Source: Symsagittifera roscoffensis
Lineage: Eukaryota; Xenacoelomorpha; Acoela; Convolutidae
Assembly: GCF_963678635.1 (NCBI RefSeq)
Contig: NC_087066.1
Coordinates: 39,145,223-39,209,222, forward strand
Direction of reading: 5' to 3'
DNA length: 64,000 bases
This document shows, one piece after another, positions 36,540 to 48,002 of the stretch. Position 1 is the stretch's first letter. Every line of letters begins with the position of its first letter. The notes beneath the pieces were generated by a model. The model saw only the letters and a list, made by a program, of their open reading frames with translations. It did not search any database and had not been told where the DNA came from. The position numbers and the translations under genes are program-made.

Positions 36540-36850
36540 AAGAGTGCAAGAGCGGGTCTAAACTTTTTAGAGGAGCTGAGTTTTTCGGCCAAACTGATTT
36601 TCGGGCTATTCGAAAGACTTCTAATTTGCAATTTTCTGCAGCAGAGCCAAACTTGTAAAAAAAACTGGCCAAAACACCGTTTTGGGAAAATTTTGACCAA
36701 AAATTGCACCCCACCCCAAATTTAGTATACATTTGGCACCAAAGGCTCCTTTAGAAAAATTTTAGTGTCGGTCCAAAGTGGATGCCATTAAATTCTATCA
36801 AAAGGGGAACCCTTTGGGTGAGGAGAGGTCAAATCCCAAACAGTGCGAAA
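36540..36850 (+). mobile_element. Old relative of the hAT-like MITE
   Basis: TTGGCACCAAAGGCTCCTTT, GTGTCGGTCCAAAGTGGAT and ACCCTTTGGGTGAGGAG line up in order with blocks of the MITE at 20705-21125. The terminal repeats are worn away. Confidence 0.6.
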
Positions 36851-36883
36851 TCACCTACTCACATGAGTTGAAATATTTGATAA

Positions 36884-36889
36884 TTTATT
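36884..36889 (-). promoter_or_regulatory. Possible polyadenylation signal
   Basis: AATAAA on the minus strand, about 360 bases downstream of the stop of the exon at 37250-37503. In AT-rich DNA this hexamer is common by chance. Confidence 0.2.
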
Positions 36890-37249
36890 ATACTAAAATC
36901 ATAATTGATTGACACTAACTGCTGAACTTTGGTAAGCTTCGAACTTTACTGAACAGTTTTTGAGTCACTTTTGAGTTTGAAGAATTTTGATTTGACATTA
37001 CAAACTATGTAATTTGGTGTAAAATTATGCCAAAATTACGGAATTTTGCAATTACAATTAGTATACATATATTGCACCTATATACATATATGGGTGACTA
37101 TCAGCATTTTAAGATCAATGAATCATAAAGCGCTTAAAGCGGCTTAAAACGCTTAATTTCTATCAATTTTTATAAATTATCATCAGAGATTTATCAAATA
37201 ATTAAGCAATGAATTAGTCCTGACAACAATCTGAAAACGTTTGTAATAA

Positions 37250-37503
37250 CTAAATAAAGACATTTCGAATGAATAAATTGATGACAAAATAGATCATGAA
37301 GGGAGGTGTGATTTTCTTTGAGAAGCAGAGATCCCGCTCTGTGCAATAGTGTTCGCTGTATCTTCTCAAACAGTTCTGGCAATAGGGATGACCGGCAGGC
37401 GGATTGTACTGCCATTCTTCATACCCCCCGTCTTCATCGGACATTGTAGGCGGATCGGTCGGCTGCGGATCGGTTTGGGGTGGATTCGAAGCTGGAAACG
37501 AAT
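37250..37503 (-). CDS. Probable terminal exon of a cysteine-rich extracellular protein
   Basis: On the minus strand the acceptor TTTCTAG (or TTCCAG 12 bases later) leads into a frame in phase 1. It starts with a Pro/Thr/Asp-rich stretch (SNPPQTDPQPTDPP), then an acidic and aromatic stretch (GGYEEWQYNPP), then YCQNCLRRYSEHYCTERDLC with spacing C-x2-C-x8-C-x5-C. It ends with a 16-residue hydrophobic tail after KKITPP and a TAG stop. The tail could be a membrane or GPI anchor, or the frame may have run on past an unseen donor. The phase fits the donor of the exon at 41884-42045. I recognise no named domain. Confidence 0.6.
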
Positions 37504-37539
37504 CTAGAAACCATGAAAGATATTGTTTCATAATTGATC

Positions 37540-38027
37540 TAGCTCAGTTGAACATGATAAACTGATAGATTGATATCAGGGTTTATAATCATACTTAACA
37601 TTTACTTTTCTACCTGCAAGCAAGTTTAACGTCACTTTACGCTTTCTAAACATTTTTTTTAAATTTCAAGCTAATAAATAGGGAATCCAATCCCTGAGAA
37701 AGTCGCATAAATGTGCTAACCAGGAAAAAAGGAAAAGAAAAGAGCGTTTCTGTCAAAGAAATTGTATTTCTTCTGTGCACGCTCCACCTTCATTATTGCT
37801 TTATAATGGCGCCCTGGTCCTAACTAAAACAGTTGAAAAGAAAAAGAAACAATTGGAAGCAAAAAAAAATCATTTAAATATCATTTTATATATATATTTT
37901 ATTGCGAGGAAATGATACAACAAAAAAAGATCCCTATAATCACAAGAAAGTAATTGATTAGTTCATGAAACATCTGAGAAATCAAACTATTTTTTCTCGA
38001 CTCTAAGATTAGAGTTTATGAAACATT
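37540..38027. other. Unassigned, probably intron
   Basis: AT-rich with a short (TA)n run at about 37888. No exon was seen. Confidence 0.5.
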
Positions 38028-38234
38028 TTGCTTATTAGAAATTACAACTCAAGCAAAAAGGCTTTTGATAAGGTATCTCACTCGATACTCTGGGTGTTTT
38101 TTTTGAGAAACATTGTTTGCGTTCAAAAAAAGTCCATTCAAAAGCATTGTTTTTTCCATTCTTTCGAAAGCGGTAGCAACAATAATAAAAGGCTCTTACC
38201 AAGCGGAGGCATGAATATTTCCAAAACTACATAA
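38028..38234 (+). pseudogene. LINE reverse-transcriptase scrap
   Basis: The frame contains KAFDKVSHSILW (about 38055-38093), the catalytic block A signature of non-LTR (LINE) reverse transcriptases, where the D binds metal. Nothing of the rest of the domain is recognisable beyond it, so this is a short, old fragment. Jockey or CR1-type LINEs carry this motif, but the family cannot be fixed from so little. Confidence 0.55.
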
Positions 38235-39164
38235 AAAAACTTAAAATAATCATATCCAATCAAACTTATCCAATTTTTTTGCACGCTCTTTCAGTTAAAA
38301 TTGCGTTGTTGTTGAATGTGAGTAAATTTATTTCATATCGCGCCACTGAAAGTGACCAGAAAGATCAAAGGATTAGCTACTGTCTTTTTTAGGCCCAATT
38401 TTGAATTCCTCAACGAAAACTCAGAGGTGGTCAGGTATGGAATCACATTGAATCTCTTTCAGCCACTATTCGTATTCAAAAAAATCAAAAGAGTTGACTT
38501 GGTTTTGAGAACACTGCTTTGAATTTCTTTTTTTTTGTCCATTTACTGTCTTACAATTAAATGTATTATTTTACTCATCACTGTTATTTAATCGCTTGCT
38601 CACCGTAATTTTTGACCCACATTTCTAAAAAACTGACGAAATAATTTGTTTCTTTTTCTTTGTTTTTGTTTTTAATAAAATCTGCCAACTAGTATGGAAC
38701 ATCTTTTTTCAAATTTTTCAGCACTACTCGTTGCTTACCGTAGATGCCGTTTTTTTTTGGTTTCCAACTTTTTAACTCTGAACAACTTAACAGCATACAA
38801 CTTCACTCCCTACTTTTTGTTGCCGTAGCAATTTAAAACTACTACAATTTAAAACTACTACTTTTTCTATACCTTAACACCATTTTAATTCAAAATGAAA
38901 AAAGAACTTATTTCAATGGGGACTTCGTAACATCAAATATTAAAGCAAGAAAACTTTGGCCATTGAAGGTTAGAAAATTTCGCGCAACTTAATCTGGGTA
39001 AGTTTTGAAAAGAAATAAATTTGCCAATAATTTGGATTGTTAAAAAATTCGAACACAAAAATGAGCAATCTTTCAACAAACTTCAAAAGCCCGCAATTAA
39101 TTAAAAGTTCTTTTACTAAAATTGGTTCGCTTTTCCAGACATTTTACACCAGTACAAACTTAAG
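38235..39164. other. Unassigned AT-rich DNA
   Basis: A direct duplication of AATTTAAAACTACTAC occurs at 38830-38861. Nothing else was recognised. Confidence 0.5.
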
Positions 39165-39700
39165 CAAGACTGCTCGTGTCAGGGCGAAGCCCTGAATGTT
39201 CCGACTGCCTTTTAAGGTTTATGGGGCAGTAAAAACATTTAAAAATTTAATGTAATACAACAAATAGAAATATTTTTTTTTCTAAAACTTGAAATTTTTA
39301 AATGAAAATCACCCCCCCACACGCCATATAAAGTACAAAAGGATAGACTTCGCTCCTTGAAACAAATCAATTATGGGAAATACGCTTCGTTCAACCGAAT
39401 TGGAACGTATTCTAAGACGGATTAACTCTGCGCTTACGCGATAATAGCGCTAAACATATCGCGCGTTAATTGTCCCCAATTGGCCAAAGTGGCAACTTTT
39501 AAACCCCCATAACTTTAACAAAAATAATCACAGGTAAAATACCTTTTCAAAATAGAGCTCAAGACAATAACACTTTTCGATTGATATTTTAAAAGTACCG
39601 TCAAAAATGGCTAGTTAAAAAGTCGAAATTTGTCTGAAGAAAAAAAACCCACCCCGATCACAAATATTCCGTTATTTTTGTATCGAAAGTAGAACAAAAC
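39165..39700 (-). mobile_element. Dispersed repeat family H, copy c
   Basis: A full-length reverse-oriented copy, CAAGACTGCTCGTGTC at one end and ATCGAAAGTAGAACAAAA at the other. The terminal hairpin TCAGGGCGAAGCCCTGA is perfect. Confidence 0.85.
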
Positions 39701-41883
39701 AGGTTTAACCAATGCCAAAAGGCTGAAAACCATTCAATTGTAGTTCGTTCTCGAACTGAAATTTATAACACGGCTTTGGTTAGCTTTTGTTGAATTGTTG
39801 ACACGAAAACGCAAAGCTGAAGCCCCTAGTCCGAACCTAGCATCTTGAAAACTGATTTTCCTGGTATTGAACTGCTTGTGCACGGGTCAAGTTCCTGCCT
39901 TTGGTTAGTTTTTCCGAGAGTCTGCAAGTAAACGTCTTTTCAAAAAAAGCTCAACAAAAATTTAAGTTGGATTAAAATTTGAATCTTCTGGGAAAAAATA
40001 GAAGTAAAAGTAGGATTGAAATTTGAATGATACAAATGAATAAACAAGACCAGACAAACTTTACACTGGCTTAATACAAACTAAATAACCCTCTCAAAAA
40101 GTACAAATCATTTTTGTCTTCGTGAACGGACATTATAACGCTGTAAGAAATTGCTTGTTTTTAGATGAAACTGTGAAACCGAATGAAAACTCAATCTTAT
40201 TTGTTTTTGATGTTTGCGTTTGTTTATCACTTGAGTACAACAAAAATCGACGGCCAGTATTTTCATTTTGTCAAAAATACTATTTCAAATAGTTATGAAT
40301 TAGCACAAGCAGGTTTTTTTAGTAATCATAATGGTTTAGTGAAACATCTAATTTAGAATAAATTAGGAACTTGTCGATGAGAGTCTTAAAAAATTTGAGA
40401 AGCCTCATTTCAAACAGCATTAATCTTGGTGTTAAGTTTTAAAACAGAATTTAAATTGTTGTGGATTTAAATTGTTAAGTAGTGAAATGACTAGGTAATA
40501 AATTGTACGGTGTTAAGTTGGTTGGCATTAAATTGTAAGGAGACCGTTTTTTTGTATATAGATTGCTTCAAAATTCTCTCTTATATTTTCAATCATAAAT
40601 TAAAGCCGTATAAAATGGAGGCATGAAACAGGGCTGAAAAAACTAATGTTTCTGCTTCAGGTTTTTCAAAGAGAAATCAAAACTTTAAGATTTCGACCGA
40701 GGGCAGCTATCTATTTGCGCTGATGGTAATTTCTGAGATCAATAGAAGCCTTAAAAATGCAATAAACTCAAGTCTCGGCAGATTGCTACATTTTTCTCGA
40801 CTTTAACTTTGAACCGAATTACTCAAAAAGTTTTTTTCTGGTGTATTTATGTTTATGACTTAACCAGGTTTTTTGTGTTCTGTTGAATAGAACAACTTAA
40901 TACAGACGCCAAAAAAAAAAGAAGCATTTGCTTGAATATTTTTGTTCAGTTTGATTGAGTAAAAAGGATTTTGCCAACAAATTGGCATTAACAAGGTAAC
41001 GAAACAAAAATTAAGGCTAAGAAATTGAAATTATAGAGCTGTTTTTATTCAGCTAAGATAACTTGAAAATTTGCATTCACTTTCAAATTTAAAACTAATT
41101 TATTCTCCAAAAAAAAAACAAAATTTCTTAGTGCAAAAAATCAAATTTGAGCAGAATCAAACAATAAGACTTTTTTCTAAAAAAAAACAATCTAATTGAG
41201 TGCCTCCAGTCCGTTCATTGAAACTTAATAGAAAACAAAAAATTGGATAAATCTTAATGAATTCAAGGAAATCGAAATAAAAATTGCATCTTTTTTGTTT
41301 AGTACTTTGTCTCATAAGACTAACTCAATTTAAAAAAATGGGTGATTGGGAATTTTCTAAACTCGCTGGGAAAGTTTAAAAACAAACACCAATTTCAAAA
41401 AAAATTTAAATGGATTAATGGAAAAATCAGAACTCAAAGCCCTAAAAGATTACAGTTGTGTCTTCATTTCTTTCATTGACACTTTTGAATTTTAAATTTT
41501 TACAATTTTAGGAAAATTTTGTAAAATTCAGGAATTTGCTCTGACACGAGCAGCTAAAAGCTTAATGCTTTGTTGAAAATAGTATAGTTTGAACTTTGCA
41601 ATCAAACGCTTACTGATGTGTTGTTGTATTTATTACTATCAGTGGAGTAAAGGAAAAAGGAAAAAGAAACCAAAAATTGAATTGAGATCTTTTCTGTTTA
41701 TACGGACCATATTTATCAAATTTTTAATACAACTTCTTTTTTTATTGAATATCCAGACTTTCGTTCACTGATCAATTTCGAGCATTATGGTTCAATGATT
41801 AAAGTTTGAAAAAGATCAGTTTTGGGCCGTACAACAGAAAAGACCCCCTTGAATTTAAATTAGGAGTAGAGTTTTCTTTTCAC
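39701..41883. other. Unassigned AT-rich DNA, probably intron
   Basis: Long A and T runs and no recognisable exon or repeat family. Confidence 0.5.
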
Positions 41884-42045
41884 CTATACATGCTTGGGTC
41901 CATTCTTCTGCGGGGTAGTCGAAGCATTCAGAGCATTCACACCGCAGTTGGCTTCCTCTGTCCATGATGCAAGCATTGCATTTTTCTTTCAACTGCTCCT
42001 CGGGACTTAGGATCCGGGTCAGAACAGAGATTGACAAACATGAGC
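41884..42045 (-). CDS. Internal exon of a cysteine-rich extracellular protein
   Basis: On the minus strand the acceptor TGTTTCTAG and the donor ATAG|GTGAAA bound 162 bases, phase 1 at both ends, the usual layout of shuffled extracellular modules. The product has a Leu/Ser-rich start, then EEQLKEKC and a cluster spaced C-x2-C-x9-C-x1-C-x2-C, then FDYPAEEWTQAC. The pattern is similar to that in the exon at 37250-37503, and the phases join, so both probably belong to one gene. I do not recognise the module. Seven cysteines in 54 residues argue for a secreted or extracellular place. Confidence 0.7.
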
Positions 42046-42184
42046 CTAGAAACAGTCTTAGTGTAAAATTTGATGTCCAGTCAGCATTCTTTTTTATAAA
42101 TATGATGCCAAAATTATTTGTCAAAAAAAGATTTTTCTAATCAGAATGCATTCAAAATATCAATTCGCTCTTGGCTTCAATCTA

Positions 42185-42275
42185 CTTTTTTGCATGTGGT
42201 CGATGGAGCTCTCCTTTGATTTTTGCTCCTATCTTACTCTATGCTCACTAAAATATGAGTTTAGAAGCAGTCTTT
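42185..42275 (-). pseudogene. Possible decayed duplicate of the preceding exon's 5' part
   Basis: Minus-strand CTGCTTCTAAACTCAT here resembles CTGTTTCTAGGCTCAT at the acceptor of the exon at 41884-42045, with a similar intron side (plus-strand GCAGTCTTTGTGTGGCATTT against ACAGTCTTAGTGTAAAATTT). About 40 bases on, GGAGCA is shared too. The acceptor AG has become AA, so the copy could not be spliced in. The similarity is short and could be chance. Confidence 0.3.
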
Positions 42276-42339
42276 GTGTGGCATTTAGTTTTGCGATCAT
42301 CATGCTCTCAAAATGTCATTTTTATTTTTAGTTTTACTG

Positions 42340-42878
42340 CTCCGACTTCCGAAGAAACTGACGAAATATTTGTGCTCGGGTTGTTTTTTTTTCTCCTGAC
42401 AAGTTTTGACTGTTTAAATAGCCGTTTTTGACCAATTTTTTTTCATAAAATCAAAAACACATTGTTGTCCTGGGCTCAATTGAAGAAAATTTTAATTATA
42501 ATCATTTTTTGTAAAATTATGAGGGTTTAAAGATTGCCAATTTGGCCAATTTTGAACAATTAACGCGCGATATGTTTCTTGCTATTAACGCGTAAGCGGA
42601 GATGTAATCCGTTTAAGAAATTGTTCCAAATTAAATTTAGGCGCGACGCCAACTATTTTATTTTCTAATGTTCTATATAGAAAATATAAGTTTTTTGTAC
42701 TTTACATAGTTTGTGAAGGAAAAGTTTTCAAAAAAATATTTGAATAAGTTTTCAATTTTTGATTTTTTTATATTTTTTCCTCAAACAATGCATCAGCATT
42801 TATAAATCCAATACTACTCCATTAGTTTTGAAAAGCACTTAAAATATTCAGGGCTTCAAGCTGATACGAGCAGCCTTG
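42340..42878 (+). mobile_element. Dispersed repeat family H, copy d
   Basis: Forward copy. It keeps CGAAATATTTGTGCTCGGG, the TTAACGCGCGATATG block and the end GATACGAGCAGCCTTG. The first hairpin is worn. Confidence 0.8.
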
Positions 42879-43358
42879 TGTTTTGGCAGTTGAGCGTTGG
42901 AGTTAACATTTGGTTTTTTAACAATTGGAACTCTAATATTCAGCCAACCCGGGTCGATTTTGTTTGTTCAATTTTCGGACAGAGACAATCAAAAAGTGAC
43001 CGAGGCATTATGTCATTCTTCAGACAAATGATTCAGGCCAAAAAACTTCTATCGTCGAACTTAGATTCAAACAAAAATTCATAATCAAAAAAATAGTGGC
43101 GAAAAAATGTTATAAGAAAGCGGCCATTTTACAAACTGATTAATCATAGCTCAGACCTCGAGTCAAAGAAAATTGTACGATGAAATGCGAGACACAGATT
43201 TTCTCCAAATCCCTGTTTAAACTCGCAATTCAGTATAGGGTTCAACAAACAGAAAAAATAACGATAGAAACAAAACAGTGACTTTCTACGATTTTTAACA
43301 AAATTGAAAGTATACCAAAAACCAGAAAACATGAAAATTTTTGAAACTCTGTCTTAAT
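42879..43358. other. Unassigned DNA between repeat copies
   Basis: Short ORFs on both strands show no domain and no splice-bounded structure. Confidence 0.45.
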
Positions 43359-43617
43359 TTGCAGCTTTTTGCAAATCGTTCCAAATTGGTTAAAAGAAGC
43401 TTATGTGCCATAATTGGTTTGTTATAACGAGCGAAATTCATCCTTTTGTACTTTGTATGGCGTGTGGGGGTATGATTTTCATAAAAAGTTTCAAATTTTA
43501 GAACCTTTTTTTTTCGATTTTGTTTTATTTCATTGAATTTTTAAATGTTATTACTGCTCCATAAACCTTTAAGGCAGTCGGAGTATTCAAGGCTTCGCCC
43601 TGATACGAGCAGTCTTG
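43359..43617 (+). mobile_element. Dispersed repeat family H, copy e (5' truncated)
   Basis: Only the second half is present, from CAAATCGTTCCAAATTGG to CGCCCTGATACGAGCAGTC. It joins copy f directly, head to tail. Confidence 0.8.
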
Positions 43618-44153
43618 TTGTTCCGATTTTCGATACGAAAGTAACGGAATATTTGTGCTCGGGGTTGGTTTTTTTTTCTTCAGAGAAATTTCGACTTTTT
43701 AACTAACCATTTTTGACGGAATTTTTTTATCATTCAAAATATATTGTTGTCCTGAGCTTAAATTTGAAAAAATATTTCACTTGTGATCTACTTTCGTAAA
43801 GTTATGAGGGTTTAAAGATTGCCACTTTGGCCATTTTGACCAATTTGGGACAATTAACGCGCGATATATTTCGCGCTATTAACGCGTAAGCGGAGAGTTA
43901 ATTCGTCTTAAAATTGTTCCAAATTGGTTGAAAGAAACTTACTTGCCATAATTCATTGGTTACAAGGAGCTAAATCTATCTTTTTGTACTTGAAATGGCG
44001 TGTGGGGGAATGATTTTTATAAAAAATTTCAAATTAAAAAAAAATTTTTTTTTAAATTTTATTACATTTAATTTTTTAATGTTATTACTGCTCCATAAAA
44101 CCTTAGAAGGCAGTCGGAACAGTCAGGGCTTCGCCCTGATACGAGCAGTTTTG
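43618..44153 (+). mobile_element. Dispersed repeat family H, copy f
   Basis: A full copy starting TTGTTCCGATTTTCGATACG directly after the end of copy e. It is the best example of the family: 5' hairpin TTTTCG-ATA-CGAAAG, central GCGCGATATATTTCGCGC palindrome, and 3' hairpin TCAGGGCTTCGCCCTGA, then TACGAGCAGTTTTG. Confidence 0.88.
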
Positions 44154-46973
44154 TTAATAATTTGGATTTGAATCAACTATACAATTGTTTAGCTTCAATA
44201 AAATTCATTTTAAGGCTGACTGAAAATGGAAGCGCAAAAACGGCGTTTTCAGACGAGAAAACATTGGGCAAGCAGTTCAAATAATTAGGAAGTTTTGGTA
44301 ATTTTGAAGCCAAATGCTCTAGATTGGTCTAACTATTCAAATTGTGAAAATACATTTTTTAATATCCTGTAGTTTACCAACCAAAGTAAACGCAGGCTCA
44401 ACTTTTTTTTCTTTTGAAGCGTTATTTAAAACAGTCATCACTTAATTTTCCTCAATAATTTAACAACGATCGTGAGAAAACTTTTTCAGCTACTCACTCT
44501 GAAAGTACCATCACTTGATTTTAGTATATCCCAGGTCTGAAAATGCCAATAAATATCAATTGTAGTAGATTTTATAGCGGAGTGAACACTTTTTCAACAA
44601 GAACTTTTTAAAGTTCAACAAGAAAGTTGAACTTTACTAAACTTGGCAATGTCGTACAACATCGCGCCGCAAAAATTTTACTGCAGTTGACGAAAATTGG
44701 TTTTATTAACACAAAATAATTTGATAAGTTCATGAAACCAATTAATGACACTTTCATAGAAAGTAACTGCGAAAATTTGCTCGGTTGATGTAAAGTTTTA
44801 GCGGAAACTGTCAGTCAATGTTGTCCAAATTGGTCTTTGAAGTCGGAATCAGAAGCGTTATTCTATTGTAAAAAAACAGGAGAAAAAAGTAACACAATCA
44901 AAAATTTGTACAACATTTTTTTTATTTCTCTACAGAACGCACTCGGCACACGAGCAGAAATTCTTCTCATTTTGCATATGGAAACAACATTTTTAATTAT
45001 AATTGAAATTATTTGACCAAATACAGAGCTGCTTTGAAAATGTTTATCCTTTGAAAAGTTTCTTTAGACTTGGAATATTCCCAAGTCTAAATGATTTTTG
45101 GAATATTCCAATCTGCTTATACGAAAAAGTACAAAAATTTTTAAGCTGCGTTTGTCAACATTGCATTTTTAGAAAAAAAACTGTTGATGAAACTTTCAAA
45201 TAATTGTATGAAACATAAATGCTTACACTCATTTTTTTGAAGTTTAGTATCAATTTTGATATACGCAATTATAAATTGGTTGGATAATTATCTGAGAATG
45301 GAGCTAAAATGATAGTTATCCCAGTTAATTAAGTTCATAAAAAACTTATTTTGGTTTTTGGTTTTTCAGATATGTAGTTGCGTTACTTTTTCTCCAGTAA
45401 GTAGCTTACCAATCAAAAAAAATTTTGACAGTGTCATCTCTCAGAATCAATTGTTCTTGAAATTGCGTATCTACTTGGCAAGTCAAAAATCATAGCTTCA
45501 GATTATGTAAGCTGACATTATTAACAATAAATTATTGCACGAAAAGTTTAAAACAGCTATTCATTCACAATATACAAAATATGTCATCCTGGAGCGGACA
45601 ATTCTTTGAAGCAATATGCAACAAAAGCTGGATAAACATGCTTTAAAAAAATTTGATTTTTCAAAAAATGGATTGGATTTTAGTTCACGCTTTGTTTGAA
45701 TGACATTTAATTTCTGGCCCTTTTAACCCACGTGCACTTTTGAGAGGGTTTAGTTAAAAACCAAACAACTTTAAAGCTCGTCGATTAGAAAACTCGTCTT
45801 TGTTCAATTGTTTACTTAGGTTTGAAACGAAACCTTAAGTATGAAAGATATAAAAAATTACATTTGAAAGTTAAAAAAAGTGTTAAAGCAGAATGCGTTG
45901 CGAGCAGTCACTGCTATTTTCCAATTCAAGGATATCAACAATACCAGCGCAGACTTTGCATGCAAGCAAAGAAAGAAACACATGTTTTTGGTGTCAGTTT
46001 GATTATGAATCTTGAAAAAATTAATAAATGATCGATTCCTATCATTTCTTGATCATTGACCCACTCATGATGCTGTTTTATCGCATGATATGATGGTTTG
46101 AGCTCTCGAGCGGTGTAAAGTCGAAAAAAGATAAGAAATTATTGTTATTTTTTCATTGATTGAAAAAGCATTCTTTGTAAAAAAAACTTGTTAAGAAACT
46201 TTTGATACATAAAAAAGTCAATAGTTTTCCAGACTTGAAACAGTCAATAGTTTCAAGTCAATAGTCTTTTCGATCTTCTTTTGCTTGTTACCTTTTGAAA
46301 CGAAAAGATAAAAAGTAATCATTTCTAATCTGTTGAACGTTTTTTAAATCTCTAACCAACTTCAAATAATTTTTGAACCGTTTTTTTTTCAATGCTAACG
46401 CTTTAGGTTTAGAATACTCATTATAAAATGAAAAACGATCAAGCGATCAAACAACTCTAAATTTGAAAGCTCTGACTTTTGAGTTTGTTGGAGTTATAAT
46501 TCACTGATAAATTTTTTTAAAAGGTAAAAATCTTCAATTTGATTCTTACTAGCAGTAAATTGGCTCTGCTCACATATGCTGAATGATACGAAAAAAATTG
46601 TATTCTGAAAATGTGACAAAAATTTTAGTTAAGCCGCTAGTTTTTTTAGTGGTTAAAAAGCAACTTCTACACAACTGCAAAAAAAGCATGTATAGATTTT
46701 TTTAAAAGAGTCAATTTGGGGCTTGGGCTATTTGGTTTTATCAGATTTTGAATCAAAATTAAGTGAGTTTAAAAACTCGAGTATCACCATGCCTACCAAA
46801 TAGGCTTAAGACTTTGAGCACTGAGAGCTCAAATTTCAAAACTTAAGTCAAAATCCTTAAATTATTTGGTTTTTGTGGCTTAAGTTTCAATGCAAAACTT
46901 CGAGCAGAATTACAGACACAATAAAAAATAAAATCAGAGTTTTCAAATTATACCCTAATACAAGCTGTCTTTG
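44154..46973. other. Unassigned AT-rich DNA
   Basis: Short ORFs such as 45003-45203 and 45822-46031 have no domain or splice context. No repeat family was recognised. Confidence 0.5.
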
Positions 46974-47464
46974 TTGTTTCGACTTTCGTGACGAAAGTAA
47001 CGGAATATTTGGGCTCGGGTGGGTTTTTTTTTTCTTCAGACAAATTTCGATTTTTGAACTAGCCACTTTTGACGGAATCTTTTTATCTTTCAAAAATTAG
47101 TGTTTTCTTGAATTTTAAATTTGAAAAGATATCTCACCTGTGATCTTTTTTTATAAGGTAATGAGGGTTTAAAGATTGCCATTTTGGCCCTTTTGGGACA
47201 ATTAACGCGCAATATATTTCGCGCTACTAACGCATAAGCGGAGATTTAATGTCTTAGAAATGGTTCCGAAAGGGTTAAATGGATCTTATTTGCCATAATT
47301 GATTTACTACTAGGAGCAAACTTTATCACTTTGTCTTTAATACGGCGTGTGGGTGGATTTTCATTATAAATTTTTGTACCTTTATTTTTTCGTGTTAGTT
47401 ATTACAGCTCCATGAACCTTAAAAGTGAGAGGGAATATAGGAGCCTGATACGAGCAGTCTTTTT
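46974..47464 (+). mobile_element. Dispersed repeat family H, copy g
   Basis: Forward copy from TTGTTTCGACTTTCGTGACG to CTGATACGAGCAGTC. The 3' hairpin is worn. Confidence 0.82.
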
Positions 47465-47479
47465 GTTTACACATCTAAA

Positions 47480-48002
47480 GAAGGCTGCAAAGCCTTGAAT
47501 ATTACGACTACCGTTCTAGGTCTATGGAACAAAAAATAACCAAAAAAAATAAATTTAAGGAATAAAGTGAAAAAAATATATATAATTTGAAATTTATATT
47601 CGAAAAATATCTCGACACACGCCGTATAATGTTCAAAGTGACAAATTTGGCTCCTAGTAACAAATCAATTATGGCAAATAAGCTTCCTTCAACAAATTTG
47701 GAACGATTTCTAAGACGGTTTAAATCTCCGCTTACGCGTTAGTAGCGCGAAAAAATATCGCGCGTTAATTATCCCAAATTGGCCAAAGTGGCAATCTTTG
47801 AACCCCCATAATTTTACAAAAAATCATCACATGTGAAATTTTTTTTTCAAATTTAGGCTCAGGACAACAATACTTTTTGAATGATGTTAGAAAATTTCCA
47901 TCAAAAAGGGCTAGTTCAAAAGTCGAAAATCGCCTGAAGGAAAAAAAAACCCACCCCGAGCACAAATATTCCGTTACTTTCGTTTCAATAGTCGGAACAA
48001 TA
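47480..48002 (-). mobile_element. Dispersed repeat family H, copy h
   Basis: Reverse copy, tail to tail with copy g. Its terminal hairpin has become AAGGCT-GCAA-AGCCTT, with changes on both arms that keep the pairing. Confidence 0.82.
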
